Source of the DNA: Bolinopsis microptera
Lineage: Eukaryota > Ctenophora > Tentaculata > Lobata > Bolinopsidae
Reading direction: 5' to 3'
Assembly (NCBI RefSeq): GCF_026151205.1
Contig: NC_087073.1
Coordinates: 9,872,411-9,936,410, forward strand
DNA length: 64,000 bases
This document shows positions 34,681 to 47,506 of this stretch, piece by piece. A program made the translations under genes and the position numbers. A model generated the notes under the pieces. It did no database searches. It saw only the letters and a program-made list of their open reading frames with translations, and was not told where the DNA came from. Each line of letters starts with the position of its first letter. Position 1 is the stretch's first letter.

Positions 34681-37600
34681 ATGTCCTTCTTCCACTTCTC
34701 CCTACCCTCGGCCACATCCCCAGAACACATTCTATCAGAGTTTAAACCAACATGTATTGTTGGTTTAATTGGCCACAGCAGATCGGATCCCTCCTCCATG
34801 GCATCCATCATCAACTCATCTCTACCTGGTGCTCAATTTGTTCTGTCCAAGTCAACATCTGAAATACAGGTACATTGCATTGTTCGTCTTAAAAAACCAG
34901 TACAGTAGCACTTGCAAAATGTAAGGCTTTTGATTTTTAAACAAAGAACTCGAGTTGATTATTAATAGACTGGAACATCTATATGTATAGATGTCAGATG
35001 TGTTTTGTGTATTTAAGTGGGGAGGTACATTTACATGTAACATCAATAAACCAAACCAATCAGCTTCCACTATTAACCAGTCAAATCACTGTCACGTGTC
35101 AAACAGTGTGCTTTACCTCCTTACCAGAATTCATAACTATACTTATTTTAATTATTTTTGATTAGATTTGATTTGATGATAGATGTGGCAATCTTTTAAC
35201 CTTGATTGTTTCAGTGTTTCTTTGACGGTGATCAGGGCATCTTGTATATGTACGTGGGTAGACATGATGACATAAACAAGCTGAAGAATCTGCAACAATT
35301 GTTCGAAACCCAAAACTCACATCTTGTCCACCATCAAGAAATGATCAAACTTAAACACGAGGCAGGTTAACACTACTACTAGTTGTTTACATTCTATTTT
35401 AAGTTCTAGCTTAGATGATCGTTTGAAAAGGTAGAAAGTACACTTTGTTGAACATTATTGTCCGTAATGTCTCCACTAATTACCCAGCATCTGAACAAAA
35501 AACCACTGCCAGTTTCCATCAATAATTCATAACTTCCCCACAGGAAATAAAGACGTGGTTATGGTTATTTAGCGTGTGTCACTTTGTAGTGGTACTGCAT
35601 CCCTCACAATCATTTGACGTGGAGTACATCAGACTCTTCCGCACCACTCAGCAGCTCCTGCAGCACTTTGCTCCTAAGATTAAGGAGCTGTATCCTGAAA
35701 CAGAACTCCTGACCACGGCCAGGATTTATCGGCCCAGATTGTTGTTTGTTTTCCAGAGTAATAGTGCTAGCATGCACTTACCTCCTAAGAAAGGTTTGTA
35801 GAACTGATGTTGCACTTTTTATAACAATTGTCTAAAAAAGTACGTGATTGGTTAGTTTGTGTTCTGACGAATGTTTTGCATAATTTACCTGTTACATATT
35901 ATGGTCTGACACAGTGTGGTGACTGTGTCTTGTGGGAGGAGTTAGTTCTCGGCATCTATTCGACCAAAATCTTCCTCAACAAAATAAGTTTTCCCCGTAC
36001 TCTCAAAACGTTAATTTGGCACGTGCCCAAAAGTGCTCTGAGAACGACCATGATCGCCAATGGCGGCTCATCGATTGTTCCACTCCCACTAAATCTAACT
36101 TTACTATTTTCATAGTCATTCATACAGGAATTAGTAAGCAAATTTGCCAAATTTTTGCAGCTGGAGCACTGTCGCTCTTTTTCAAAGAGTGGTCAACCAC
36201 CATTTTGTCACATCTCTCAGTTCATGTGGTCTAAATTGAATTAGCAAGCGATATAAAGACTTTTATAAGTATCAAAAGTTGACGCAATCGTTCACAAGTT
36301 CTAAGTTGATCAAAGTTGCCGTTTTCGAAATGCTCTTCAACTCTTTCCAAGATGAAGTTGTGCGGCTGTCTCTTGACTTTGATGCTAATTGACCCTACTT
36401 TCTTGAGCGAACTGAAAATCTTGAGCACCCCTGATGGGAAGATTGGACCCCCACCTTGTGCAATGACTTGTGTTGGTGTCGCGAAATGGACCTCTGGATC
36501 AAGTTATCTACTTATCAATATTGGGGGGTGTGCATTTGTGACACTACCAGTAATTACAACGAGTGCCCCAATAATAGGGTGCCCATTTTTTCGTATAATA
36601 AATATTTGGTTTGATGTAGTCATTTGGTTTAATGTAGGCACTGGGGGGCTCGAAGTACCAGACTATTGTAAATTTTATTGGAGTGCATTCGGATTCGAAT
36701 GTTAATTGTTAAGGTTTCTTGAGAAACAATGACGTGATTTGCATTATTTAAGGACTAAGTATATCAAGGGTCGACCGAGTCCTCGGCCTCGGCCTCGGTT
36801 TTACCGAGGAATGGCGATTTTTCCTCGGCCTCGGCCTCGGCCTCGGTCAGGAGGACAATTCCTCGGTTCGCCTCGGCCTCGGTCAAAAATAGATTCGAAA
36901 TTCCTCGGCCTCGGCGAAATTTGACGATTTTACCGAGGATTTGACCGAGGATTTTTGTTGAAATTTTGGGAATTTTTCTACAGACTTACAGAGGTTAATG
37001 TAAACGAATTTGTAAAATTGAAAATAAAACGACCAATTGACCAGGACACAAAACTAAAAATATCATAGTAGATAAGATTCATCGTCTGATGAAATGACAA
37101 TATCTGAGCACTCTGAATCAGAATAATCTTCTGTGCACAGCTCAGAAGGGGGACAGTCCTCTTTATTTGGGGCTTCAAATTCATTTGGACAGGGGCCGAA
37201 GTCGTCCCCAAATGTTCCGATGTTCTTTTTGAGAAACAAGCACCCCTCAAAGTTTGTTGGCTTACTGAAGGGAAAGGAAGCAGTTCTAACGAGCTCTTCT
37301 CAAACACAAGGATATATTCTTGTGAACTCGGCTAGTATATATGAAACATTTGTCATGGAGTTGTAGAGGGAGTTATGTGCCTCGCCGGGCTAAAGTAGTG
37401 GATGACCTTGCTGTACGGCAAGTTAAACAAGGATCTGAAACTACTAGGTTCCGTACAGACTCAACTCTGCACCCGTGTCAATATGTTCATTATATGCAAG
37501 CCTCTTGATTTATAATCACCGAGTCTAGTAATTGTTTAAGAGAGTTCTCTGGCAGTTACGAAACTCGAGAGACTGTGGGATACTGAAGGGAAAGGAAGCA

Positions 37601-40600
37601 GTTCTAACGAGCTCTTCTCAAACACAAGGATATATTCTTGTGAACTCGGCTAGTATATATGAAACATTTGTCATGGAGTTGTAGAGGGAGTTATGTGCCT
37701 CGCCGGGCTAAAGTAGTGGATGACCTTGCTGTACGGCAAGTTAAACAAGGATCTGAAACTACTAGGTTCCGTACAGACTCAACTCTGCACCCGTGTCAAT
37801 ATGTTCATTATATGCAAGCCTCTTGATTTATAATCACCGAGTCTAGTAATTGTTTAAGAGAGTTCTCTGGCAGTTACGAAACTCGAGAGACTGTGGGATA
37901 CTGAAGGGAAAGGAAGCAGTTCTAACGAGCTCTTCTCAAACACAAGGATATATTCTTGTGAACTCGGCTAGTATATATGAAACATTTGTCATGGAGTTGT
38001 AGAGGGAGTTATGTGCCTCGCCGGGCTAAAGTAGTGGATGACCTTGCTGTACGGCAAGTTAAACAAGGATCTGAAACTACTAGGTTCCGTACAGACTCAA
38101 CTCTGCACCCGTGTCAATATGTTCATTATTATATGCAAGCCTCTTGATTTAAGGCTACAAGATGGCTGCCGGAGCTAGAGTTTTTGGTTGTACCTGATGC
38201 ACCGACACCATCCATCTCACCACGCTTCTGATAGAATATTTCAAATTTCACTGTCAATTACTCAGATCCTGCCTGAGCATGCCCACTCCTGACTCTTGGC
38301 GAACTTGCCCCTTCATAATGATTGTAGCGTGTGTACATGCAGTATATTAGTACACAGTACAATCTAGGTACAGTGCGCTTTTCCTAATAAACAATGCCCT
38401 TTTTCCCAACAATTTTTCTGCCAAAATTCCTCGGCCTCGGCCTCGGCCTCGGTCAAAATTTGCACTCCTCGGCCTCGGCCTCGGCCTCGGTCAAAAAAAA
38501 GAAACCTCGGTTGTCCTCGGCCTCGGTCTTAACTAACTGTATTTTCCTCGGCCTCGGCCTCGGTCGAAAATCCTGCCCTCGGTCGACCCCTGAAGTATAT
38601 AAAATTATTATTGAACGACCCCTAAGGCAAAATTGCTGTTTTGATGAAACAAACGTAACTCAATCCCTATCAATCTTAATACGATCCTGTGGGCCATACC
38701 AAGCCGTTTAACAAGGATACAGCTGTTACTCGGGTTTATACTTATTTGTGCTAAAATCTAGCATTTTCGAAACAATAAATGCCTCTGGCGCTATTACTTT
38801 CAACTTACTTGGTGACCTACAATTTGTGGGCAGGTCATTCCCGGTATTGGGATGGCCTGAGGTGCTTATCTCCTCGGGGGGATCATAAGGTCAGAATCGT
38901 ACGTGACGTTGGGGGGTGGGTCATTATTTTCTTCCAAATCACAGTTAGTACATGGTACATTTTCCAGAAAAACAGTTAGTTAAGGGGGTGTCCAACCCCA
39001 AAAAACCCATTTTACCTCAAATTTCAATTTTGGGAATGGGTTTTGAGGTTTTTTTGAATTTTGTCCCTGTTTTTGTAACTTTTTATCAAATTCGACTACA
39101 ATATTGAAAACAAAACCCCTACTAAATAGTGGGTATAATTTGCCCATTTCCCAATGTTTAATGAGCTGTTTAAAGCAATTTATGGGTGGGTATCTTATTT
39201 TATATACCAAGACACAGTTAGTACCGTGATTTCTCAACAGTTAGTAACACAAAAGCCGGCAAAAGGGGGTGGGTGTCTTAATTATTATCCTAAAAAACAG
39301 TTAGTACCGCGAAGGGGGTGGGTGGGTCTTTTTTGTAAACTCCAAAGTTACACTTAGTCGACGTCACGTACGGAACTAAGTACCTGATCCCCCCGGATTG
39401 AAACCTTTTAAAATTACGACTCATAATTCAGCCATCTGCTAACTTAATATAAGGTTTAATTACTGCGCGAATCGTAGACTTTTCATATTAATAAAATGTA
39501 GAATTCATCATCATTTTGAATGATGTGCACACTACGGGTCACATTCCATTGCATTGGTTAAAAGCCTTGTGATATAAATAAACACCGTATGATATAAATG
39601 ATCTTCACACACTTTAAATTTCAGGACGTCAAGGTTTTAACCAGCAGTGCAAGAGACTCGGTCTAGAAATGGAGACACAAATATTCCACATATTCAGGAA
39701 GTGCCGTCTGCTTCCCAAACAAGCCTCACGAGGTGCCCAAGACTTGGCACATTTACCTCCTCCTAATGAACTGAGGGAACCTTTTGTTCTCTTTCTCGAC
39801 GGTAAAGGGAGACCCTCCAGTGAGAGTCCTAGCTTTAAACACGTGGATACTGGTACGTTAAATATCGTGCTCACTTCTCACAGTGCATTAAATTCAGAAT
39901 TCTATCACTGTAAAGTGTAAGTCGACACTCGACATGCTCTATTGATTATTGAACCGCGAAAAACATGTCTGCCTTCAAACCACAGCATTTGAAAGTTGAC
40001 CATTATATCTAGATTGTCTTACAGGCTTACATTTTGTAACACATGGATATCACGACTCTTATCAATTGTAGTTTGTACCGGGTTTCTTTGAGATCCTGTA
40101 GCTTTGACCACCCTTATCCTCAGCACTGTATTACATTTCCCAACTATCTGCAACTGCTCCACAGTACGTACAGGACGTTAAGGAAGACACTATGACACTC
40201 GGCTCTTTTCTCAAACGTAATGTTAAGAACCTCAGGAATCAGGTCAGTAGAAAATATTATAACTCAATTTTTCTTTTGTTTGAAATCGATTTGTTTATCA
40301 TAGGCGTTCTCAACTTTTGACAATTTTAATTGTTACTGCTCCTGTGTTTACATACTAAGAAGTAAAACTTAAATGTTGATTGTTGCTGTTCGTATACTTG
40401 GATTTACTTTTCACTACTTCGCCTGATTGTGGTTAATTTTCCATTACAAAGGTGCTGCAAGAGAAGGAAGAGGGAGTGACCTTTGTGCCACTAGGGGAGT
40501 GGTACAGTGCTGCCATACTACTTTACTCCTTCTACTGTCACGCTGACAATGACGCTAACTTTAGTGAGAACGGTCCTGCTAAAATAATCATGGTATGTTG

Positions 40601-42893
40601 GGATCCTTCGTTCAAAACAAGTTAGCCTTCGGGCTTCGTTACGATGTAGAACCAGTAGTGTTCTTCGCAACATGTTTAGTCATTCAGCCTGTGTTTCAGC
40701 GTTGATAATGAAATGGAAATAACGCTCATCATTTTACTGCTAATATCGATAGTTGATACTTTCGGAAAATGGAGATAGCACAGACTTAGTTCTAACGTTA
40801 TTAACGTTATTTTTAGCAACTAGATCCAGAGGGGCAATACTCGGAGAACAGGTGCCAGAAAGCATATCCAGTCGCAAGTGCGGCCTACATGGACTCATTA
40901 CCGTCACACTATACCCATGCCATTCACCAGGTATACATTAAAACCGCGGCTTATTATTATGATCACAATATGCGGTGTTTTAAACATAGCAGAGTTAAGT
41001 TGTCTTCCGGCACTTGGTCGCATTCGAATAGTGTGCTGTTCGTAACGCGCGGGGACCTTTTTATATCGGGATACATTTGCCTCTCACATTTGACGACTTT
41101 TTATTCAAAATTTAAGTTAACAGATTTAACTTGATTTCGATCCGTTCGATATAATCTAAACTTTATGACTTTGCAGTTAATTTGTTAATCATGTTAACAC
41201 TTCGCTTGAAAACTGTTGTTCAACAAATCTATTTTCAGAGACAGCTTCAGCACGCACTGCACATACTGAGATCACGTGCTAAGGGTCCCGCCTTCAGCAC
41301 ATACGCGGCTAAACTGAAAGAAGATTGTGACGCTATATGGGAGGATGGCCGAAAGGGCTGTGAAAGCATCAGTTTAACAGGAAATGCCTGTGTCTTGCCG
41401 CTCCACGATTCAGCAAGGGTGCACAGCAACAGACTGAGGATGAGAAGCGCGTGCAGTTGCGGGAGAAGTATTTCGTATCGTTCAGACCCCTTCACTCTGG
41501 AGAGTGCTAACCATGAATTTTACATGTCCCTCTCCGACAAGTGTTGCTCTACGTTACCCCAACACAGGCTATTCGGGAGAAATCAGCTCAGTTGGATGAT
41601 TTGCAACATTGGCCCCGCGTAAGTACCCTAAGCTACCTTAGTAGCTCGTTTTAGATTGAGAAGCAGCTCTTACCACTTTATGAGTACAAATTTATCAGGA
41701 TCAAATGCAAAAAATACCATTAATCGATGCGTGAGAAAAGAAATCAATCACAATTTTGTCCTGTCTCCTAGGTCTTCGTACCAAACCACTATGGGGATTG
41801 AGCAGCCAGGATTTCTTCTCGGATCTCAGTACTTGCTACCGTGGGACCTGCCACCAGATGAAGCTTGGGCTCCCGAACCTAAGAACGCTTGGCGGGGCAA
41901 GCGCAGTGTCAGGTTAGCTCATCTTGTGCTTGATTTCAGTTTTTATGAGGGCTTTGATTCACAGACTTTGAACAATAAGTTTATGACAACATCTTGCGTT
42001 AAACTATTCTAAACGTCGAGATAGTTTAAACGAAATTTGAGAACTGACTGAAGTAACATTCCCAGGTGTTACGTAGGGTACGAATACGAATGCAGTAAAG
42101 GGCACAGGTTCTACTGTTCAGCAGGAGGAGCTCCAGTGAAGGGGTCCCCTGCTAACATGATCAAGGAGAACAGCGGGGGTAATAATGTCATGTCAGACAT
42201 GATCCTCTACACTACCTGTCCTTCTCATACCAAGTTAGCTCAGTAATCCTTTATTTCACGTAATATACAGCTGAAATTGAATATCCACGGTAATTCACGC
42301 AAAATATTCCTGATGTTGATATATGTAGGTATGTAAACCTTCCCCATTAGCCCCTAGATTTTAACATAACTTCCTCCAGTAAGCCGCTGCTTGGTCAACT
42401 CATGAGAATAGTTGTCTGCTCCCCTGAACAAGTCAGTTTGTCCGTCTGTCTGAACGTGTCTTACCGGAACATCCGTATTTCCCTCACCGCCCCCGATAAC
42501 GTCCAGATACGTGAGTTGAAGATTATTGACTTTCTTACAAACATGTTCATTGTATATATTTGGTTATAGCAATTTTGGGCTTGTGATCAATTTCATCATG
42601 CATTATCCATATTTTGTACACTATATTAATGACTAAAGTTCACACACTCAATTTCACATTTTGATTTACATTATTAGAGCATGATCATACGTTTTGAGTT
42701 ACATGTAGATTGTAGAAAGATGAGAACTGACGAAAAATGTATTTCAGCGGGTGGGAAGATGACAGTGATCAGATTACCGTACGTGTATTGTGATGAGTCT
42801 GACAACCCCCTGCCATTCGACATAGAAGCGTACCTCTGCAAGGGGGCCCTTATCCCCATGCGCAGCAACAGACGGAGAAATGATAAGAAGTGA
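34681..42893 (+). CDS. SMG8: SMG8, nonsense-mediated mRNA decay regulator
   Basis: SMG8 with SMG9 binds the kinase SMG1 and controls UPF1 phosphorylation. Exons: 34681-34869, 35215-35361, 35544-35793, 39625-39852, 40124-40242, 40452-40592, 40817-40930, 41239-41618, 41772-41912, 42066-42233, 42380-42510 and 42748-42893. They sum to 717 aa in unbroken phase. Landmarks shared with vertebrate SMG8 are CIVGLIGHS near the start (G-domain-like), LFSVCHFVVVLHPSQSFD, RPRLLFVFQ, QIFHIFRKCRLL, FSENRCQKA-like (YSENRCQKA), RAKGPAFSTYA, CSCGRSISYRSDPF, GFLLGSQYLLPWD and GKRSV. Vertebrate SMG8 is near 990 aa; the shortfall is in the low-complexity middle. Intron 2 needs a GC donor (GAG|GCAGGT) to stay in frame. 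Intron 3 is enlarged by a hAT element. Confidence 0.95.
37050..37300 (-). CDS. Acidic ORF end inside the hAT element (uncertain)
   Basis: On the minus strand an open frame of about 80 codons contains FSKPTNFEGCLFLKKNIG, then an acidic tail CTEDYSDSECSDIVISSDDE and a stop near 37063. Its upstream part lies in the 318-bp repeat. It could be the tail of an element-encoded protein; there is no family match I can name. Confidence 0.35.
37264..38150 (+). repeat. 318-bp tandem repeat, about 2.8 copies
   Basis: Units starting ACTGAAGGGAAAGGAAGCAG at 37264, 37582 and 37900 are essentially identical across TGTACGGCAAGTTAAACAAG and the rest of the unit, apart from a small indel near the end of the third. 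The lack of divergence points to recent amplification. Confidence 0.95.
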
Positions 42894-43171
42894 AGCGACA
42901 CTTTTCGGGAGTTGACATGGATAAATTTTCAGTGAACGTGGTTCAGATCTTCATTCTTCCTAGTTGAGAGGATATTATGTTCGTTGCATTGAGTTGAAAT
43001 TATAAGACAAATGACACAACACACTGTTCGTTTTACTGCTTGTTTGCTTAGAGAGTGTTTCCAGTTTGCTTAGAGAGTAAAATCCATTTTAGTTACACGA
43101 TTATTAGTAACGATTGATAAGATCCATTATCTAATCAAAATTTCCTGACCCAATATACTAGTGTAGGTAGG

Positions 43172-44407
43172 ATGGCATCAAGACATGCGACGAAGTACCG
43201 GGACAGTTCCAGCAACATTAAAGTCCTGCTGAGACAACAAACCAACATGACTCTTAATGACAGGTAATGATATCTTTATCCATCTAATCGGGACAACTCA
43301 AATAACGCCGACGTTACACGTGGACGATCCTTTTCTTCATTTCATTGGTATATAATACCGTTCAAATAGAATATCTTTTGTACAATAAGGACATTAATAA
43401 GCTTACCAAAAGCGATATACAAGTTTCAATCTCCTCTTCTCTCAGGTTCCACAAAATAATGAAGATGCCAGCCGTTGCGCCTGCACGTCCACGCACTCCC
43501 CCCAAAGATACGCGCATCAGAGAGGAGCTGCGAGCTCATCAGCGCAAACTAGAGACTCTGGAACGGAACACTCTTTCTATGATGTCCCGGTCCCTCGCCT
43601 CCCTCTCAACAGCAACTGCCAGTGCCAGCACGATACCCGTACCTACAGCCCCTGTCTACGAACCTCCTAAACAAAATGTCTCAGCCAAGGTAGAGATTTC
43701 GGTGTTTTGATTACCACATCTTCATAAAAAGCTGGAGTTTCCAACTTTTTCAGATGATAACCAGCAATACTGATTATGGCAAGTCTCAGTTCCATTATAA
43801 CTGTTCAATTTACTTGTTCAGGCTCGACTTGGAGTTGGAAGAAACGGAAACGGAATCCAGAGTAGAATAGGGGCCAAGCGATTAACACAGAAATATAGCA
43901 CATTGCAGCGAAAAAATGCGGGTGCCTCTCCTGGAGGCAGACTTGGTGAGCTACAATAAAGTTCTTTTAGATTTTTAAAACTTGATTTACCTTAAACTCA
44001 TTGATCTGGCTAATCTGCTTCGTTAAATTTTAGTTAACTAAAATCATTGAACCTTGGTTCCCTCAGCAGGCAGATTGAATAGAGGCGGAAACGCGTCCGG
44101 AAGAGGAGTAACGCGGACCACTCGAGGAGGCGCAGCTGCACGAGGGGGCGGCGCTGCACGTGGTGGAGCAACTGCCCGAGGCGGAGCAGCAACTAAACGT
44201 GGATCAGGAGCAACCGCGCGTGGTGGTGCTCGTGGGGGCGGAACTGCCAGAGGTGGAGCCGCTGGACGCGGCGGAGCAGCCAAAAAACCAGACAAGGATT
44301 CCCTGGACTCTGAATTGGATAAATATATGTCAAAAAGTAGAGCGTATCTAGATACACAGCTGGACAGTTACATGGCTCAGAAGGGAGATAAGGAAGCTGC
44401 CTCTTGA
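43172..44407 (+). CDS. CHTOP: CHTOP/FOP-like, chromatin target of PRMT1
   Basis: In vertebrates CHTOP is an RNA-binding, arginine-methylated nuclear protein of the TREX mRNA-export machinery. Exons 43172-43263, 43446-43689, 43822-43945 and 44067-44407 give 266 aa in phase; human CHTOP is about 248. The N-terminus has NMTLNDRFHKIMK, like the family's KMSLNERF. The middle has AKARLGVGRNGNGIQSRIG, then a long Arg/Gly/Ala (RGG) tract, and the C-terminal box DSLDSELDKYMSKSRAYLDT with DSYMAQ, the CHTOP signature. The last exon has a CAGCAG acceptor, so splicing may include or skip one alanine. It starts 278 bp after the SMG8 stop on the same strand. Confidence 0.95.
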
Positions 44408-46153
44408 GAAATAACAAGACAGATTATACAGACACTAGAGTTTCCCTGCCTCCCTACAACTCGCCCCTAGCTGTTCTTTTTATACACTGAAAAACTTACC
44501 AAACAATCAGTGCCGTGCCTGTTGCTAAACTATTGCCATAATGTTGTCAGTCAAAGAATGAGTTGCCTGCTGTTTTCGGCCGTTCGGCGACTTTGCCCCT
44601 TGTTTGAGTCTATTTTGATGAGAAATACTTGGAACTAAGAGCTAAATTATTCTGTGATCATCTGAAAGATTTATGTAAGGCATTTAATTCTCATCAAACA
44701 TAGAATAGCCAAATTTGTATTGAAATCTTATATCCGGATGTCTCACAATTTGTTCTTTTTACACTGTTTGACGACGGCAGGTGTATTTCAGTTATTTTAC
44801 TGTAATCGTGCAATATCAATTTTAATTTTATTCCAAGAGGAAATTAAGTTGTTTATCACTACCACTGTCTACAATCCGCTTAATCTGCCCAAACATTTCG
44901 ACTGAAAGTTCATAATTCAATGAAGAGCGTATTTTGATGTGAAACTTTGTATTTATTTCAAAAACCCACCTTGAAATGTTTGGGCATAATAGTCGGCTCA
45001 GAAAACAAAATAATACACAGTTCATCAAGTACTGTACAGAATTTAGATATTCCATAAAAATCATATTATATTAACTTAGACCAAAGATTAATTCTACAGT
45101 CTAAAAATGCGTAATGAAAAGTAAATATCATGATTTGGTCTGACAAACTTCCCACGCCACTTCATAACAAACGGTACCATTTATATCACAGTAGTATTGT
45201 TACATTTAAAGTGCAGACGAAATAAATGTAGTCTATCAATCTAGGCAGTGGACCTCCAATACAAGTGAACCATAAGAACACTAAAAAAGTCAGACTGTGC
45301 CACTTAAAAACAGCTACCAGTCAAATAATAGCCGACAAATCTTGAAAATTGTAGCTCTAGGTACAGGTGTGGATTAAGAAAAAATTACAAACTCAAAATA
45401 ATTGATACATGATAATTTCGCGAAAAATTAACAATAGTAGCCGAAAAGTCAGCAACAAAAATCAAAAGAAACCAAGAAACATTTCCCGAAACTTGCTTCA
45501 AGATCTGGCGCTGGATTTTCCAGTGCTGAAATTGTTCGGTCCAATGAATAAAAACTTTTCTGTTGTTATTGTTACCCGCCACGTCGCAGTAGCCCAACTT
45601 TTATGTTACAGCTCTATCTAGATGCAAAAGCTCTTGTAGAATTGACATCCGTTAAAACAAAAATACTCATCCTTAATTTCGTACTCAAGTCATAAACTTC
45701 ATAGTTAGTCAGATCGAAAAATAAATATTGCTCGATAACTAGAATTAATCTCTTACGTAAATTTTCAGAAATGTATATAATTTACTGTGAAAATGTGTTA
45801 AAAATTCTGTTGAAACTTATAAATATTTTATCAAAACTAAATTTATAAACCGTCTATTTAATAAAATAAATTGCTATGTTGTAACACGAAACTGTAGTAA
45901 TATCACTACACATTCTAGTTTGTTTCGTAGTTAAACAGAATTTGTCAATAAAAAGTATAACCGCGTAGCCTTAACAATGATGTTAACATAATAAACAAAG
46001 ACATATAAAAGGCTCTAAATTTATGCGGCTCTCAGGAATGGTTTCTAAACTCAGTTGTTTCATTATAATCATGCTGTGACTAATTGTACAAGGTTTGAAT
46101 CCAAATCAAGTACAAATTTGTGAAGATTAAGAAGGTAAGTTGCGTGCAATAAG
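44408..46153. other. CHTOP 3' flank and intergenic
   Basis: AT-rich with no supported exon. The CHTOP and amphiphysin genes converge here, so both 3' untranslated regions probably occupy much of it. Confidence 0.55.
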
Positions 46154-47506
46154 TTAAAAACTGGTGGTGTTATCGTCATCATCCTTTGCGTTAGCGTGAT
46201 CGTCTTCATCCTTTTGGTGATCCACACCAGATTCATCTACGCTGGAAGCTTCACTTTCCGCCTCAGAATCGGTTGCGTCCTCCGGAACTGACTCCAGCAT
46301 CGAGACCGACGCATCAAACCTTACTTTGTACTCATCTTCTTCATCAGAAGATAAGTTATTCTCATCACTGAACTCTCCGAGAGCTGCTAACTTCTGTTTT
46401 ATCTCCTCTGGACTCAGGTCATCGGAAGAATCAGATTGTTCTCCCTCTGATGCCACTGTAGGGGTCCCAACCTCCAATTCATCTAATTGTAATTCTTCAT
46501 CATATAACTCTTCATCATTTCTACCAACATCCAAAACCCCTCTTTGACATACAACCAGTCCCGGGGTTTTCACCGACACCTCCACATCGTTATCCTCAGC
46601 AGCCTGCACTGCAGCCTCTACAACAGTTTCAACAGTTTCACCTGACAATTCAGCACCTGATGATGCCATAACGTCCTCCTCCATATCAAAATTCGGGGTT
46701 TGAACTCCGATACTTACAGGTGAATTGATTTCTGGGGTCTCAACGCTAACCTCTGTGTCGACACTAAAGTCGGGAATTCCGGCACTTACTTCCGGGGTCT
46801 CAACGCTAACCTCTGTTTCGACATTAAAGTCCGGAATTCCGGCACTTACTTCAGGGGTCTCAACGCTAACCTCTGTATCGAAACTAAAGTCCGGAATTCC
46901 GGCACTTACTTCAGGTGTCTCAACGCTAAATTCTGGGGTCTCCGTTTCGACTTCGAGTTCTACCTCTGGGGTCCCAACTTCAATCGCCGCTGCAGCACTA
47001 ACTTCTGTTTCAAGTTCAACCTCCACCGAGGGTGCTTCAATTTCGACTGCTGCTACCAGATCAGGAACTTCAGCAGTAACGGAAGCAGCGATAACTGGAG
47101 CCGCTGGTCTTTTTGGCGGTACCCTGGGAGGGATCGAGTACTCGACCGGCTCGGCCTCATATGCGAGGTTGCCGTTAGTAAGTGGTAGTTCGTCTGGTAG
47201 CTCGGGTATGTTTATGTACTCCGCTTCTCTGTTCCTCCACTCATCGTCCTGACCTGATTGGTTTTATTAAGTAACGGTGGTAGCCGGAGTTTCATGCAAT
47301 AATGCACATTAATTGAGAATAGGTATGCAGTATTAGTATGTCAAATGGAACTTTAAAGTTAAGTATAAAATTAAGAGAGAGACGATGCTAGAATTATCAT
47401 TTCAAATGAGTAACGAAATCAATAGAATACAACTTACTCAAGTCGACAGCCTGGAAATTATCAGCAAGAGGATCGGGTTCCACTTTGATCTTCAAACTCT
47501 TATTTG
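46154..47506 (-). CDS. Alternative acidic C-terminal exons of the amphiphysin gene (or a separate gene)
   Basis: Exon A is 47506-47438 (NKSLKIKVEPDPLADNFQAV) and exon B is 47253-46154, joined in phase by GT/AG. Exon A needs one leftover base from its predecessor. Amphiphysin exon 14 (ending at 49376) leaves exactly one, and joining gives 930 aa with no SH3. Exon B starts with a polyproline-like segment (YSIPPRVPPKRPAAP), then Val/Glu-rich repeats and an Asp/Glu/Ser tail (SSDEEDEYKVRF). PDPLADNF resembles AP2/clathrin-type DPx/NF peptides, but this is weak. No ATG or promoter of its own was found. Separate-gene status is not excluded. Confidence 0.6.
46737..46916 (-). repeat. 60-bp in-frame tandem repeat, 3 copies
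   Basis: Each copy encodes about 20 residues of the pattern TEVSVETPEVSAGIPDF, starting at GTCTCAACGCTAACCTCTGT on the plus strand. The differences between copies are few and keep the frame. Confidence 0.9.

Larger units (their letters stand above)
36765..38592. mobile_element. hAT-type element with CCTCGG arrays and 8-bp target duplication
   Basis: Left end CAAGGGTCGACCGAG and right end CTCGGTCGACCCCTG are inverted with one mismatch. AAGTATAT flanks at 36757-36764 and 38593-38600. Next to each end is an array of CCTCGG hexamers (36779-36930 and 38420-38575). The middle holds a 318-bp tandem repeat and a minus-strand acidic ORF end. No transposase core was recognised, so it is probably non-autonomous. 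Confidence 0.88.
35794..39624 (+). other. SMG8 intron 3, swollen by repeats
   Basis: A 3.8-kb intron in a gene whose other introns are mostly 100-350 bp. It contains the 1.8-kb hAT element (36765-38592). The remaining ORFs on either strand (for example 36316-36705) lack family motifs. Confidence 0.8.

Noticed and set aside
36779-36930. Arg/Pro dipeptide ORF from CCTCGG repeats
   Set aside because: Translation of a hexamer array inside a transposon, with no gene context.
37264-38150. CRISPR-like array
   Set aside because: Whole 318-bp units are identical, without the repeat/spacer alternation. The genome is an animal's.
44044-44295. Minus-strand proline/alanine-rich ORF
   Set aside because: Antisense of the CHTOP RGG tract.
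46326-47252. Plus-strand serine/threonine-rich ORFs
   Set aside because: Antisense shadows of the acidic minus-strand exon.
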